Source: Terfezia claveryi (lineage: Eukaryota > Ascomycota > Pezizomycetes > Pezizales > Pezizaceae). Taken from it: a stretch of DNA of 64,000 bases. The notes beneath the pieces were generated by a model. It ran no database searches. It had not been told where the DNA came from and was given only the letters and a program-made list of their open reading frames with translations. The translations under genes were made by a program, and so were the position numbers. The stretch is from assembly GCA_015179025.1 (NCBI GenBank), contig WHUX01000133.1, positions 62,001 to 126,000 on the forward strand. Reading direction: 5' to 3'. Positions 1 through 10,803 of this stretch are shown piece after piece; position 1 is the first letter of the stretch; each line of letters opens with the position of its first letter.

Positions 1-942
1 GGAGAGCTAATAGTAATCCATGTCGATGATCTCCTATGTGGTTTTTCGACCTACAAAACGGCAAGCAATTGGGAAGAAGCTATGAGACAGTTTTTCACCT
101 TGGAAGAGCGGGGTCTACCGCAGCGTTATTTAGGGATGACATTCACTTGGGGAATAAACGAGGTTGTTATTACAGGAGCAGACCAAATTGAAGAATTGGC
201 TAGGGAAGTCAAGATTACCCATACAGCAAAGACCCCCTATCTGGAGGAGGACCCACCAGAGGTGCGGGAGAAAAGTGATGTAAGGGAATTTCAGGCAATA
301 ACCGGTCGGCTTCTATATATTGCCCGTATGTAGCGCCCCGATATTCGTTACGCTGTTCAGAGACTCTCTCTCATTGCATCTAAGCCTTCAACCCATGACT
401 GGAGAAAGGCATTAAAGGTGGTGGCATTCTTGTTAGGAACAAAAAACTTGGGGATATGCCTGACAGGAGAAGACATGAGTCATGTTGATATTTACACTGA
501 TGCGGGGGAAGAAGAGTTGGAAGAAAAGGCGACTAGTGGGATTCTGATAATGGCTGGAAAGTCACCGATAGTATGGGCCTCTAGAAAGCAGGATGTGACC
601 ACTCTGTCATCCACGGAAGCAGAGTATATTGCCATGGGGGCAGGTGCACAGGACGCATTGTGGTTTGGAAAGCTGTTCGATCATTGTGGCATCAAGTCCG
701 AGATCTGGCTGTGGACAGACAGTCGAGGAGGGGCGAATCTCTCGTACAACCCAGACTTTCACAAGCGAACAAAACACATCCGACGGCGACATCATTTCGT
801 GCGGGAATGCATGGAAGAGGGATTGCTGAGCGTGCATTGGGTGCCCGGCGATGAGAATCCAGCTGATATGCTAACGAAATGCGTAACAGGAGAACGTTTG
901 ATGTATCTTGCTGCGAAAGCGGGTGTGAAGACAGCCAGCTGA
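1..942 (+). pseudogene. Ty1/copia Pol, 3' part (reverse transcriptase end and RNase H)
   Basis: This is the C-terminal part of a copia polyprotein; the 5' part lies outside the window. Frame 1 is open from base 1 and shows the reverse transcriptase active-site motif (VIHVDDLLC), then the connection region (ITGRLLYIARM, RPDIRYAVQ), then copia RNase H with DIYTDA, SSTEAEYIAM, TKHIRRRHHF and ENPADMLTK. One in-frame TAG at 331-333 breaks the frame, so the copy is dead unless read through. The stop TGA at 940-942 is followed at once by a purine tract (945-953) and the 3' LTR, the normal copia layout. Family assignment is secure; the single stop fits RIP-like decay. Confidence 0.93.
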
Positions 943-953
943 TCAGAGGGGGG

Positions 954-1294
954 TGTTGAATAAGTGATCACCCGGCTGCCCAAGGAATCACCCGGCTACC
1001 CAAGGAACGCTGGATGCGGAAGAATAGTTGGAAATGCTGGATGCGGAAGTGTAAGGAATGCCGGATATGGAGGAGAAGAAAATTTCTATATGATGGTGCA
1101 ATTGGTCGTTAGTCGTGATAGCTGTCGCAGTTGATGGGATGGATGTTGGGATGGATGTTATTTTGTCTATTTAAAGGGGACTATCTCTACTCTTGTTATC
1201 TTTGTTTTTTTGATGCATTATTTTTGAATAGATCTCTTTATCTACAGTGCGAACACTGTCCCATTTATTTTATTTCAAAGTGACACACTGTCAC
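954..1294 (+). repeat. 3' LTR of the copia element (end approximate)
   Basis: The LTR begins TGTTGAATAAG directly after the polypurine tract AGAGGGGGG. It holds a promoter-like AT-rich stretch (TATTTAAAGG near 1168) and appears to end near 1294 (...CACACTGTCA). The 5' LTR is outside the window, so the end and the target duplication cannot be checked. Confidence 0.65.
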
Positions 1295-1319
1295 CAATAT
1301 CAAATTGTTTGCCTGAGCA

Positions 1320-1535
1320 TTATCTTATGTGGCAATACTCCTAGTCTGGTTGGCACAACACCCTCGGTAGAGCAATACTCCTGAGAGGCGAGTTCACCTT
1401 GTGCAGCAAGTATGCCTTGATGGCGAGCCTACGCTATGTGGCAAGAATGCCTTGTTTCAAGCCATACCTTTTGAGTGGCGAGAATACGTTATGTGGCAAG
1501 TATGCCTTGCGTGGCGAGCTCACCCTAGCCTTTCA
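1320..1535. repeat. Degenerate short tandem repeat
   Basis: Five imperfect units of about 27-55 bases share the core TGTGGCAAGTATGCCTTG followed by TGGCGAG. The first two units carry GCAATACTCCT instead. The 13-base motif discussed in the findings (reverse strand, 1342-1354) lies between the first two units. No coding signal is convincing here. Confidence 0.6.
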
Positions 1536-2252
1536 TACTGTATGCCGCAGCATGCCGTGTACCTCTTGTGCGGGGTCCTCACAATTCCATATGACAAGGT
1601 GGACAGGTCATGTCCTCATACAACTCGAGAGGTTATATTATTGCGGGGGTATAAACTAACCAGGTTGACCCGTAGAAATAACCTCTGTAGATTGTTACAT
1701 AATTAGCAGCAGAAATAACCCTTCTATACTCGGAACAGCCGTTCCCGGAACCTATGGCCTAGCATAGCGAGTTCTACTCTATGGCAACCCAAGTGTTTCT
1801 CTTTGGAGAATCGAGTCAACGCTGCCCCGCCATTCTGTATTTTCCTTATGGTTTATTCATGTATTCGAGTTATGTGATAGTTGCGGTTAGGGGCCACAGT
1901 ATGGTTAACACGGCGGTTACCACAATTCTAAAACAAAACGAATCACCCTCCCCAGGATATACGGAGATAAATATATATACTCACATCTGAGGAAGAGGTG
2001 TCATCTGCATTGATTAATGATTAATATTATCATGGTAATGAGAGTAGTTGGCAAGCAGACAGGGCTCGTGACGAATATCAAACATAGTAGACCAAGTTAG
2101 CTATGGGTAAGCGGCTATAATTCATATTTTCCTAACGGGAAAATCAAAGGAAAACTACAGAACAAATAAAATTGGTTTTTGAGGATGCTTGACGTTTGAA
2201 TTGGCTCCAATTTCATTACTGGCTGAGTTACAGCAGTAAAGTACTTTGAGCT
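1536..2252. other. Gene-free AT-rich interval
   Basis: I see no gene here. Short open frames lack family motifs and splice structure. Confidence 0.5.
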
Positions 2253-2600
2253 TTACAACGAGTCTTGCATGTAGGTAGATGTAATGTGGTCGCATCTATC
2301 ATGCGACCAAACGCCCGGAATCAAATCGAGTTGTGGCAAAACTTGACCCTCTGGGGGAATTTTAGATATTGGCGCTCCGCACTCTCCCATGACGTTGACC
2401 AAGTGGACTCGTCCAGCACAGGTTGTTTGGCCCACTCGCACGTATCCATTGCCCTCGCATCCTAACTGCGCACCCAGCCGGCGAAACCCAGCCAGAGCGA
2501 AGACAGCCTTCACATTCATCTTGTTGCGTCTAAAATCAATGCCGCAAAGAGCTGGCAAGAACAACAAGATGAATAGTAGGGAGTTTCTTAGCCCTCGCAT
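2253..2600 (-). CDS. Small secreted-protein-like ORF
   Basis: A 115-residue ORF begins with a strong signal peptide: MRGLRNS, then the hydrophobic core LLFILLFLPALCG, with likely cleavage after residue 20. The mature part has five cysteines and no domain I recognise. A second, frameshifted copy of its first ~100 bases lies at 62616-62740, which argues that this is a real sequence family and not a chance ORF. Function is unknown; secretion is inferred only from the leader. It could be a small effector-like protein, or an ORF belonging to a repeat. No intron is needed. Confidence 0.5.
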   Translation of the reverse strand: MRGLRNSLLFILLFLPALCGIDFRRNKMNVKAVFALAGFRRLGAQLGCEGNGYVRVGQTTCAGRVHLVNVMGECGAPISKIPPEGQVLPQLDLIPGVWSHDRCDHITSTYMQDSL

Positions 2601-2969
2601 CCCTACCGTCCTTACACCCTACAACGGAACCAATTCTGCGAACCCGAACAAACAGCGACGCCCATTTTCCAACCGCTAGAACTTAACTCTACACATCTCT
2701 TATTATAATCCCGTATTGCAAGTATTGCCATAGGGAGCTACTGAAATTACTGCTGGCTAGTGAGCCTATGGTTAAGATGAATAGTATCCAATTGATTGAA
2801 ACAGTTTAAGCTAATGGAGTTGAAAGATCGGGAATCTGATCGGTTGGATGTGAAAGTTGCTGACCTCACAAAGGATTTTTGTCGACAGCTTAGCAAATCA
2901 ACTTAGAAACCAAGGCATCCTAAATGAGCCAGAAATCTAAGCTTAGTAACCCGAAACTCAGCTTAGCTA
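2601..2969. repeat. Interval ending in subterminal ~24 bp repeats
   Basis: There is no gene. From about 2890 it carries degenerate units of the kind AGCAAATCAACTTAG and AAACTCAGCTTAG. The same units recur at 5705-5757 and 7685-7840. The pogo element has inserted at the TA that ends this stretch. Confidence 0.55.
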
Positions 2970-3010
2970 CCATTGGCAACCTACTAGTGGTCAGCCACTG
3001 TCTTATGTCC
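2970..3010 (+). repeat. Left TIR of the pogo element
   Basis: Forty-one bases starting CCATTGGCAACC, matched in inverted orientation by 5555-5595 with two mismatches. It abuts the target TA. Confidence 0.93.
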
Positions 3011-3011
3011 A

Positions 3012-5269
3012 GTGTCTAAGACATGCAATACGCCAACCTCCTCGTCACTTCAATTGGTCCCAGTCTTGACCCCTTACAATTATCATGGCCGCAACCTATA
3101 TCAGCTGAATCACCAAAGCCTGGGCAATATCACCAATACCAATACCTCAAGAGAGATGCCGAAATATACTGAAAAAGACCTGCAGGCAGCTATGAAGCAT
3201 GCTCGAGCAGAACCAGATATACCCACTATACGAATAGCTGAGCTGTATGGGGTTGAGCGGCAAACACTGCGTCGGAGGCTGCTAGGGACGCACCAAGAGA
3301 GGTCTACAGCTCATCGGGATGAGCAATTGCTCTCTCCTAGTGATGAGAAAGCAATTGCAGCCTATGTAGGAATGATGGCTAATGTAGGATTTCCATTAAA
3401 TCATACCCTTTTACGGCAAATGGCGCAGGACATTGTCAATGAGCGGCAGATACCACAGCAAGGTAACGGAGGGGGTATTACAGGCCCCGAGAATCAAGCA
3501 GCAACCCCCGAGATCGACGGGATCAACGTATACAATGGCAAGGTGCAATTATTTCCATTCTGCCTTCCAACAGTACCCCCGCCACCAGCACCCCCCCAAT
3601 CCATATTGTTGGTGTCAACTGGGTTAACAGGTTTCTTGATCGCAACCCGGGCTTCAAGAAAGTCTATATTCGATATCAGGAGAGAGCGCGAGCAGCTGCA
3701 TCTAATGACATTGAGCTGCAAGCAGATTTTCTCCGAAAACTTGCCAATCTAATACGCCGGAAAAAGATATCTCAAGAGAATATATGGAATTGTGATGAAA
3801 AAGGTATTACTATGGGCTGAAATAGTACACGGACGATGGCTATTGTGCGTGCTAGAGGTCGAGCTACTGCAATGACTGAAGGTTCTCGTGAATTTTGCAG
3901 TGTTTTGGAGACCGTCAGTGCTGGTGGGAAGGTTATTCCACCCTTCATTGTATGGCAAGGAAAGTCCCATCGGCAATCTTACTATCTAGAAGGAGGCCTA
4001 CAGGTGGAAGCTACGTTTGCAGTCTCTGAAAGCGGATATATGGATGATGAGCTAGGTTTGGGGTATATGGTTGAGCACTTTGAACCTTATACTCGGGTTG
4101 AAGGCCCTTGCTGTCTTATTGTGGATGGCCATTCTTCACATATTGCATGGAAGGTAGTGCGGTATGCACTGGATCATAATATTCATATGATTTGCCTTCC
4201 ATCAAAGTCCACTCATCTCCTGCAACCTCTTGATGTAGGTTGCTTTGGAGTCCTGCAGAGGGTGTATGAGAGAAACCTCAGTTCGTGGCTTCAACAAAAC
4301 CCACTTCAAGTTCTCTCAAAACCATCATTTCTTAAAATCCTTGAAATAACTCGAAATGAGGTTTATACTACCGATTGTCTTCTTGGAGCATGGCGAAAGT
4401 TCCGCTGCTGGCCAATCGATCGTGATTTCATTGAACCCCTCCCCTCCTACAATGTCTCAGACAGTCACGCTATCTCAGCCAATGAAATTCGAGTTTCTGA
4501 TACCCCTGGTCGGCTCCGTGCACTCTCCCAATAAGTTGAAGATATCATTCGGTCAAAATTAGATTCAGATGAGAAGGAGTGGGTATTTGAGCTTATTGAC
4601 TTTGCTGGTGAAAAGGTTGCAAAACACAGAGATATTGCCCCTCGTGCTGATACTCTTAGCAAGCTCCAAGATGGGAAGGTATGCCGAACAAAGAAAGGAA
4701 AAAAGCATGTTGGGGAAGCTCGAGTACTGACACACCAGTATGTCAATGATGGCATTAAAAAGGTTGTGGAGGAAGAGGCAAAAAAGCTTGCAAGGCAGCA
4801 GGCATCAGCAGAAAAGAAGCAAATTGCAGATGAGAGAAAGGCTCTACGAGATATGCTTGAGAAGCAGTGGAAAGCTGACCTCAAGAGATATACGGAGGTT
4901 GTAATACCTGCATGGCAAGCTGAATGTACTGACATTGATACTGCATGGGCTGCTACTAAGCAAGCTACTGGTAAGAAGCAGTCTACCGGTATGAAAAGAC
5001 CACTATACCCTCCTCGGCCAAAGCGACCTTTAAAGCCCAAAGGGAGGGATATTGCAGGTGGTGATCTTTCTATAGTAGTTGAGAATGAAGCAGAGGAGGA
5101 GGCTGAAGCGGAGGCTGATGGGGTTGACCGACGGGTTGATGAGGACATTGATGAGGAGGATTTGGTAGATTCAATGAGAAATCTCGAAATTGATCATTTT
5201 GCTGCGGTTAGTGCCCCTACCAATTATACTGCCATTCAATCACATCATACCCTTCCTTTTCCAAATTAA
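3012..5269 (+). pseudogene. pogo/Fot1 transposase, broken
   Basis: A cut-and-paste transposase. Visible parts in order: an N-terminal psq-type helix-turn-helix (MPKYTEKDLQAAMKHAR ... RIAELYGVERQTLRRRL), a CENP-B-type region (WVNRFLDRNPGFKKVY), and the DDE catalytic core with the first Asp in WNCDEKGI, the second in LIVDGHSSH and the third in LQPLDVGCFG. The tail is a Lys/Glu-rich coiled coil and an acidic Ala-Glu run. The N-terminus is in frame 3, and from about 3605 onward the coding signal is in frame 2. In-frame stops occur at about 3820 (TGA) and 4532 (TAA). The GC-rich junction 3460-3600 may hold a lost intron or insertion. Confidence 0.9.
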
Positions 5270-5554
5270 TCTAACATCGATTTAGATGCATGGTTAAGAC
5301 CTCCGTGGAGTTATGAGCTCATTGGCATGATATTTATGATATAGGGTTGGAAGGAAGGAGGGGAGGGGGGGTCACGGGGTAGATATATTAGAATGGATAG
5401 GTTCTGCATATCTGGTTGATTTTGGTAGAATATAAGGGTAACCATGTTGTAGAGCGTGATTGTTTCCATAATTATAGATAGAACTTGCAACAGCTGCATT
5501 AGGTATATCATATGGTTCGCCTCGGAGGGGGCTTGCAGGGGTGCTTGCAGGGAT
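5270..5554. other. Non-coding 3' part of the pogo element
   Basis: No gene is seen between the transposase stop and the right TIR. There is a G-rich run near 5355-5375 and a short GGGGCTTGCAGGGGTGCTTGCAG repeat-like stretch near 5527-5550. Confidence 0.6.
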
Positions 5555-5595
5555 GGACATAAAACAGTGGCTAACCACTAGTAGGTTGCCAATGG
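5555..5595 (-). repeat. Right TIR of the pogo element
   Basis: Inverted copy of 2970-3010, ending ...GGTTGCCAATGG immediately before the flanking TA. Confidence 0.93.
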
Positions 5596-5753
5596 TAATC
5601 AATATAGAATCTCGTATGTAATTGAGCCTTAGCAAGTTTAGGGTAATCCCTTTGCAAGTTCAGGGTAACTAGGGTGAGTTCAGGGAAACCTCTGTCAAAT
5701 AGTAATTAGCAAATCAACCTAGAAAAACCTATAAGCCTAAAAAAACTCAGCTT

Positions 5754-6488
5754 AGTATCACTTATTACGTAATAATTGACAACCACGTGATGATCGACTG
5801 GACTTCCCTGCCATATGCAGTAATATTATAATTTATCTATTAATAGATGCAATATCGATGTAGTAGGAACAATGAATATAGGCTAAAAACATTTGAAAAA
5901 TCTAAATTTAATATCTCTAACCCACTCCGATCTACCCTGAACCTTCTATAGCACCTAAACCCTTAATACCCTGTATAGCCACCCCTCTAGTATAACCACC
6001 CACCTACCCCCCTATACCACCCACAACAACTACTACTAGTAGCTATAGGTTCCCCAGAGGTCCACTCTATAAGCCATATTAGTATAGACTCAAGTTGCTC
6101 ACTATATATAGAACTACATGCACTGCAAACTGTATTGCTCTATATAACCTATATAACTTTTACAAGCCTGCCTCCTTGGTATCAAATTTCAGCTTTTTTG
6201 AGTGATTTAATTAAGCTATATTTATGGTACTGTAATCTTAATATCTTAGGCTGTCCTTCTATGTAGTTTCTTAAGCCCAGTATGTTCTGTAGCCCCTATA
6301 TTATGCAAATATCTAGCTAAGCTCTATATATCTTGATATGCAATCTACTCAGCCTCAAGGGTCGTAGCAATCATAATACTAAGCCGCTCGCATTCAATAC
6401 AGGCTTAGCCGAGACTTTTGAAGGCCCTTGATTTGCTTCTACAACTGGGGCTTCACCTCTATGCTATTGTTAAGTATTTTGAGGGTTT
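5754..6488 (+). repeat. Left arm of fold-back element
   Basis: It starts AGTATCACTTATTACGTAAT and ends GTATTTTGAGGGTTT, and is matched in inverse by 6861-7598. Confidence 0.88.
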
Positions 6489-6860
6489 AGATGTATGTAT
6501 ATATTATACCAGCTCTAAGATTGAAGTTTATCAATTTTGAGCTTCAATTGCATCATATTCACCAAAGTGCAAGGTATCTAGATGCCTTCACTATATTCTT
6601 GTATTTAGTACTAGCCCTGCTGTGCTGCTGGTACAAGTCTATGGTACTGGTACTTCAGGCTATAGTAGTACTCAGACCCCCTTCCACCTAAGGCATCTCA
6701 TCTACCCTCAACTTCTCTCAACTAGATTAAGACCTCTTAGCCTTCCTTTAAACTAGTTGTTGTGAATACTCCTGCATCCTCCTATTTACAAGCAATCCCA
6801 TATAGATTATAAGTTCCTTTAAAATATTAAGTAATCTAGTGAAGGTTGTAAAATGTACCC

Positions 6861-7598
6861 AAACCCTCAAAATACTTAACAATAGCATAAAAGTGAAGCT
6901 CCAGTCATAGAAGTAGATCAAGAGCCTTTAAAAGTCTCAGCTAAGCCTATATTGAATATGAGTAGCTTAGTATTATGATTGCTATGACCCTTGAGGCTGA
7001 GTAGATTGCATATCGAGATATATGGAGCTTGGTCAGAGATTTGCATAATACAGGGGCTATAGAATATACTGGGCTTAAGAAACTGCATAAAAGAACACTC
7101 TAAGATATTAAGATTGTAGTACCATAAATATAGCTTGATTGAATCACTCAAAAAAGCTGAAATTCGATACTGAAGAGGCTAGCTTGCAAAAGTTATATAA
7201 GTTATATAGAGTAATATAGTTTGCAGTACGTTTAGTTCTATATACAGTGAGCAGCTTGAGTCTATACTAATATGGCTTATAGAGTGGACCTTTGAGGAAC
7301 CTATGGCTGCTAGTAGTAGTTGTTGTGGGCAGCGTGGGGGGTGTAGGATAGGTAGTTATGCTAGAGAGGTGGTCATATAGGGTATTAAGGGTTTAGGTGC
7401 TATAGAAGGTTCAGGGTAGATCGTACCAGGTTGGAGATGTTAAATTTGGGTTTTTCGAGTATTTTTATCCTATATTCATTGTTCTTACTGCATTGATATT
7501 GCATATATTGATAAAGGTATTAGAATGTTACTGCATGTAGCAGGGGAGCCCGTGTCGATCATTACGTAGTTGTCAATCATTACGTAGTAAGTTATACT
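6861..7598 (-). repeat. Right arm of fold-back element
   Basis: Read on the minus strand it starts AGTATAACTTACTACGTAAT and ends GTATTTTGAGGGTTT, parallel to the left arm. Confidence 0.88.
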
Positions 7599-7850
7599 AG
7601 TCAATCTAGAACTCAGCATGCAATTGTGCCTTGGCAAGTTCAGGGTAACCCTCGGCAAGTTGAGGGTAACACCTATCATATAGTAATAAGCAAATCAACC
7701 TAAAACCCAGCATTCAAATGAGCATGAAACCCAGCGTCCAAAGCAGCCTGGATCTCAGCATGCAAATCAACCTAGCTTCCAGTCTACAAATAGCCTAGAT
7801 CTCAGCATTCAAATGAGGGTAAATATCAGCGTGCAAGAAGGAGACGCAGA
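7599..7850. repeat. Array of degenerate ~24 bp repeats
   Basis: About six units related to ATCTCAGCATGCAAATCAAC are preceded by two GGCAAGTTCAGGGTAACC-like units. The same order of sequences (GCCTTAGCAAGTT..., then AGCAAATCAACC...) is found at 5615-5757, left of the fold-back element. The fold-back element therefore sits between two direct copies of this block. Confidence 0.65.
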
Positions 7851-8365
7851 CCAGAGCGGCGACGACTACGAACATTTGTTACATGCGCTCGGCCGCGTAG
7901 TGTGCGATTGTGTGCGAGATTTCGTGGGAGAGGACAAATTTCCGTGAGACGGAGCTATATGTCAAGACGGAGCTAAATGTTACAGTTTGCAGCACTTATG
8001 TAAAAGAGCGTCATGCTTCAGACGCACCCGACGCAAATAGAAGGTAAAGCAAAAAATATATATATTTTTCTGTATTATTTTTGTTTATGAAACATCTAGC
8101 CCGCCGGCGGAGAGGAGCTCGATTATCCGAAAACGCAGGGAGATAGCGCAGAGGGTGTTGATGTTGATACTGACGTAACCACACGCACGTTGATCCGTCA
8201 GCGTTATATTCTGTATACACATAAATAACCGCTTTGGCGGGATCGCCTGCGCTTCATAGCCGCTAGGTATCTATTCTGAATAGCCGCACGGTCAATCTGT
8301 ATTTACAACTATTCTCCATATCGTAAAAACTAAAGGAAAAACCCCAAGAAATATCGCTGGGGCAT
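7851..8365. other. Intergenic, downstream of HAL2
   Basis: No gene is seen. A short repeated phrase, GACGGAGCTAWATGT, occurs twice near 7950-7980. Confidence 0.5.
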
Positions 8366-9800
8366 CTAGAGATCTGGCTTCTCAAGCTCCTCCTTGACAG
8401 CCTTGATAACCTCCACATGGACACTTGCGGGTGTAGCAATTATGCCCCTGTTCGCCTTCAGTGTCTTTCCGATGCCGAAATCTAGTGGCTTCCCGGATGC
8501 ATCGGTGACCACTCCACCGGCTTCCTCTACAATGATTGATCCGGCAGCATGATCCTATGAAATAATTAAAATACCTCCCATTAACGTTGTGCGCAAGGGG
8601 CACTACTTACCCAAATCTTCTCCTCATAGGTACTACTAGACGGCATCCTGAAATAAAGATCCCCATCCCCCCTCGCAATACTCGCATACTTTGCCTGGGA
8701 ATCCATCCTGACACTGGGCTTTGTGATCCCAAGCTTGGTAGCAATATTCGCCTGCTTGTCATGCCTGCTATGACTTGACTCTACACTCTCGCAGAACGAT
8801 CCCTCGGCTGCGCTGGAAATAGGGTTCATATGGATTGGCTTTGCTGGGGTTGTGGATGTAGGGTCGGAGGGCCGCTCCGTGGCACCTTGCCCGCGCTCAG
8901 CAGAGAGCAGGATACCTTTGGCACCATCTGGCTTAGAAAGCTCAACGGGGAGGTTGGGGCAGGCCATTGCCCCCACCTGGACTTGCGCATCGACCATGAG
9001 GCCTAGAGCCACGGCGTATTGGCCACCGCGGAGAAATCCTAAAGTCCCATCAACGGGGTCAAGTGCCCAGATCCCTATGTAGGATTCAAAAGTCAGTAAT
9101 TGGTGATTTTCATGAATATAAATCCACACTAGCCCACAAGATTCAAATGTAGATTATTTTGTGGGGGAAGGATCAGGCTCTGGGTATTCGAGCATATTTT
9201 GTATCTCGGAAGACAAAATGTGTACAGGGGGGGTGGGACGATGTGTGATCTGTGAGGGTATCACATACTCCCTGTCCTCCCACCACCGTGGTTCCCCCTA
9301 TCAATCAAATTCATCATGTCCACCTCATCCCTAATCGTCCCAATCTCCGCCTCTGGCACCAACCCCTCATCCAGAACTTCCTTGATATGACTCCACAGCA
9401 AATTCCTCTTGTCGTCTTCCTTCCTTAGAATCTCCGAGTCCTCCTCACCCACAATGAAGTCATCAGGGAATGCATGTCTCAGTGCAGCGATCACTAACGC
9501 TTGTCCGCCCAAGTCCGCCACTACATGTATTGTAATTCCCACGAATTAGAGAATGTGCTGTTAGGCTGGTTTACAAGAGGGAAAAAATCGTCTGTGAGAT
9601 GAGACGATTTCCGGGGGGAATGGGGTCGGGGCGGAGTGGGGAAAGGGGGGAATGAGGGACGTGCAAGTTACAGGAGACTTGTCCTCCTTTATGGTGGTGC
9701 CCTTGACTTGCAAATTGTAAATTTTATCAGTCAACAGGGCGGCCCTCTGCACGGCCAACTCGGCAATCCGCCGCTCGCGTGCGTAGGGAGAAGTCGACAT
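8366..9800 (-). CDS. HAL2: 3'(2'),5'-bisphosphate nucleotidase (Hal2/Met22)
   Basis: It hydrolyses 3'-phosphoadenosine 5'-phosphate to AMP, clearing the by-product of sulfate assimilation and sulfotransfer; the yeast enzyme is the classic Li+/Na+-sensitive target. Exons on the minus strand: 9800-9665, 9520-9269, 9074-8611, 8554-8366, giving 346 residues (yeast 357). The inositol-monophosphatase fold motifs are all present: KEDKSPVT near residue 42, GEEDSE, GGGRTGRIWALDPVDGTLGF (DPxDGT metal site) and KIWDHAAGSIIVEEAGG (WDxAAG). Introns 2-4 have GT donors. Intron 1 only closes in frame with a GC donor (ACTT|GCACGT), which makes that junction less sure. The start was chosen to match the family's N-terminus; an upstream in-frame Met at 9929 would add residues unlike the family. 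Confidence 0.93.
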
Positions 9801-10719
9801 TATTGCTCTGTTGATGCCGAAGGAGGTCGCAGTGGGTGAGAGGTATCGTGAGATGTATATTGAAGAGGAGGCTAGGAAGGGAATACTTCGAGTTGGACTT
9901 CGAGCGGGAAATGAAGCACGGATGATCAAGGGAGACAGAATGGCGATTGCTCCGGAACAATCTGGGGAAGATGAGCCTGCCTACTGGCTTTTGGTGGAGA
10001 ATCCCGGCGGTTCGCAATTCTTGCTATATTTGCGAGGGGTACGGCAGCGGCCGGAGAGAGTGTTGTAAGATTACCGGTACGAGGTTATGAGGTGAGGAAT
10101 CTTGATAGAATTCGGGCTTAATTGCACTCAGCGAAGCTACCGCTATAGACTTATTGCTATGCTCTACTATCTTACAGTGAGTGCAGTGATAGAGTACTGA
10201 AGCAAAAGTAAGACACTACACTCAGAGTAAACCGGTCGTGAGGAAAATCTGCACAGTGTACTGTATGATGATGACCGAGGAAGAAGAAGAAAAAGGATGA
10301 AACCCCGATCCTTCGTCAGCCAAGCCTTTCCGTCACCCCACCTACCTCTTTGGGCTGTCCGACTTCCCCCTTTGGGACTTTTACTACATGCCTTCTCATT
10401 ACTACCTTCTGATGTGCCAACTAGACTACACGTACCTTCTCATTATCGCGTCAGTACTTGTGCACTCCAATGTTTCATGTTTCATGTGACCCCAGCAAAT
10501 CCGTTTTTGTTCGTCTTCGTAAACTGAACTGCATCCATACACATGCTTGATTACTTTACAACTCCTCTCGCAAGCAATCAAATCTTCACCCCTACCATAC
10601 CCGACATCTAATCATGGATCCAATTTGGTTGGTAATGTAAATACGACCCAGCTCTCTGGACATTAACTCAGGATGGCTTACGCATGAAGACATGCAAACC
10701 GTGTAGGAGCAAGAGAGTT
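9801..10719. other. Intergenic, upstream of HAL2
   Basis: No supported gene. It contains a near copy of the recurring motif (GTGCCAACTAGACTA, 10416-10430) inside a short CTACCTTCT-rich repeat stretch. The region 9801-10100 would hold the HAL2 promoter. Confidence 0.45.
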
Positions 10720-10803
10720 GTGAAGATGACAGTAAGGACTCCATATAAAATATAGTATATTTTGGATTAACTAAAAGCTTTGTAGCGGAAGAGAGAGGAG
10801 AGC

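Larger units (their letters stand above)
2970..5595 (+). mobile_element. pogo/Fot1-type DNA transposon with intact TIRs
   Basis: The element is 2626 bp and is flanked by TA on both sides (2968-2969 and 5596-5597), as expected for the Tc1/mariner/pogo group. Its TIRs are 41 bases (2970-3010 and 5555-5595), begin CCATTGGCAACCTACTAGTG and differ at only two positions by eye. It contains one transposase reading unit in sense orientation. The ends look functional but the transposase is broken, so it could move only with help from an intact relative. Confidence 0.92.
5754..7598. mobile_element. Fold-back element with ~735 bp inverted arms
   Basis: The left arm (5754-6488) and right arm (6861-7598) are inverted copies of each other over their whole length, separated by a 372 bp spacer. 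I read the arms against each other base by base and the match is high throughout, with scattered mostly transition differences. The tips carry a motif of the form ACGTRATRATYGAC twice per end. TA is available as a target duplication just inside the tips, though this is uncertain. No transposase is visible in the arms or spacer, so it would be non-autonomous. AT-richness and transitions fit RIP-like mutation. The superfamily cannot be assigned from what I see. Confidence 0.88.

Noticed and set aside
1399..1706. Overlapping plus-strand open frames of 86 and 101 codons
   Set aside because: They arise from the degenerate tandem repeat and show no domain or signal peptide.
5090..5125. Ala-Glu repeat in the pogo transposase tail resembling the one in Gypsy pol
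   Set aside because: Both are simple GCTGAG-type codon runs; shared origin is not supported outside the run.
9811..10068. An 85-codon plus-strand frame opposite the HAL2 5' region
   Set aside because: It overlaps the HAL2 start on the other strand, matches nothing known and has no splice partners.
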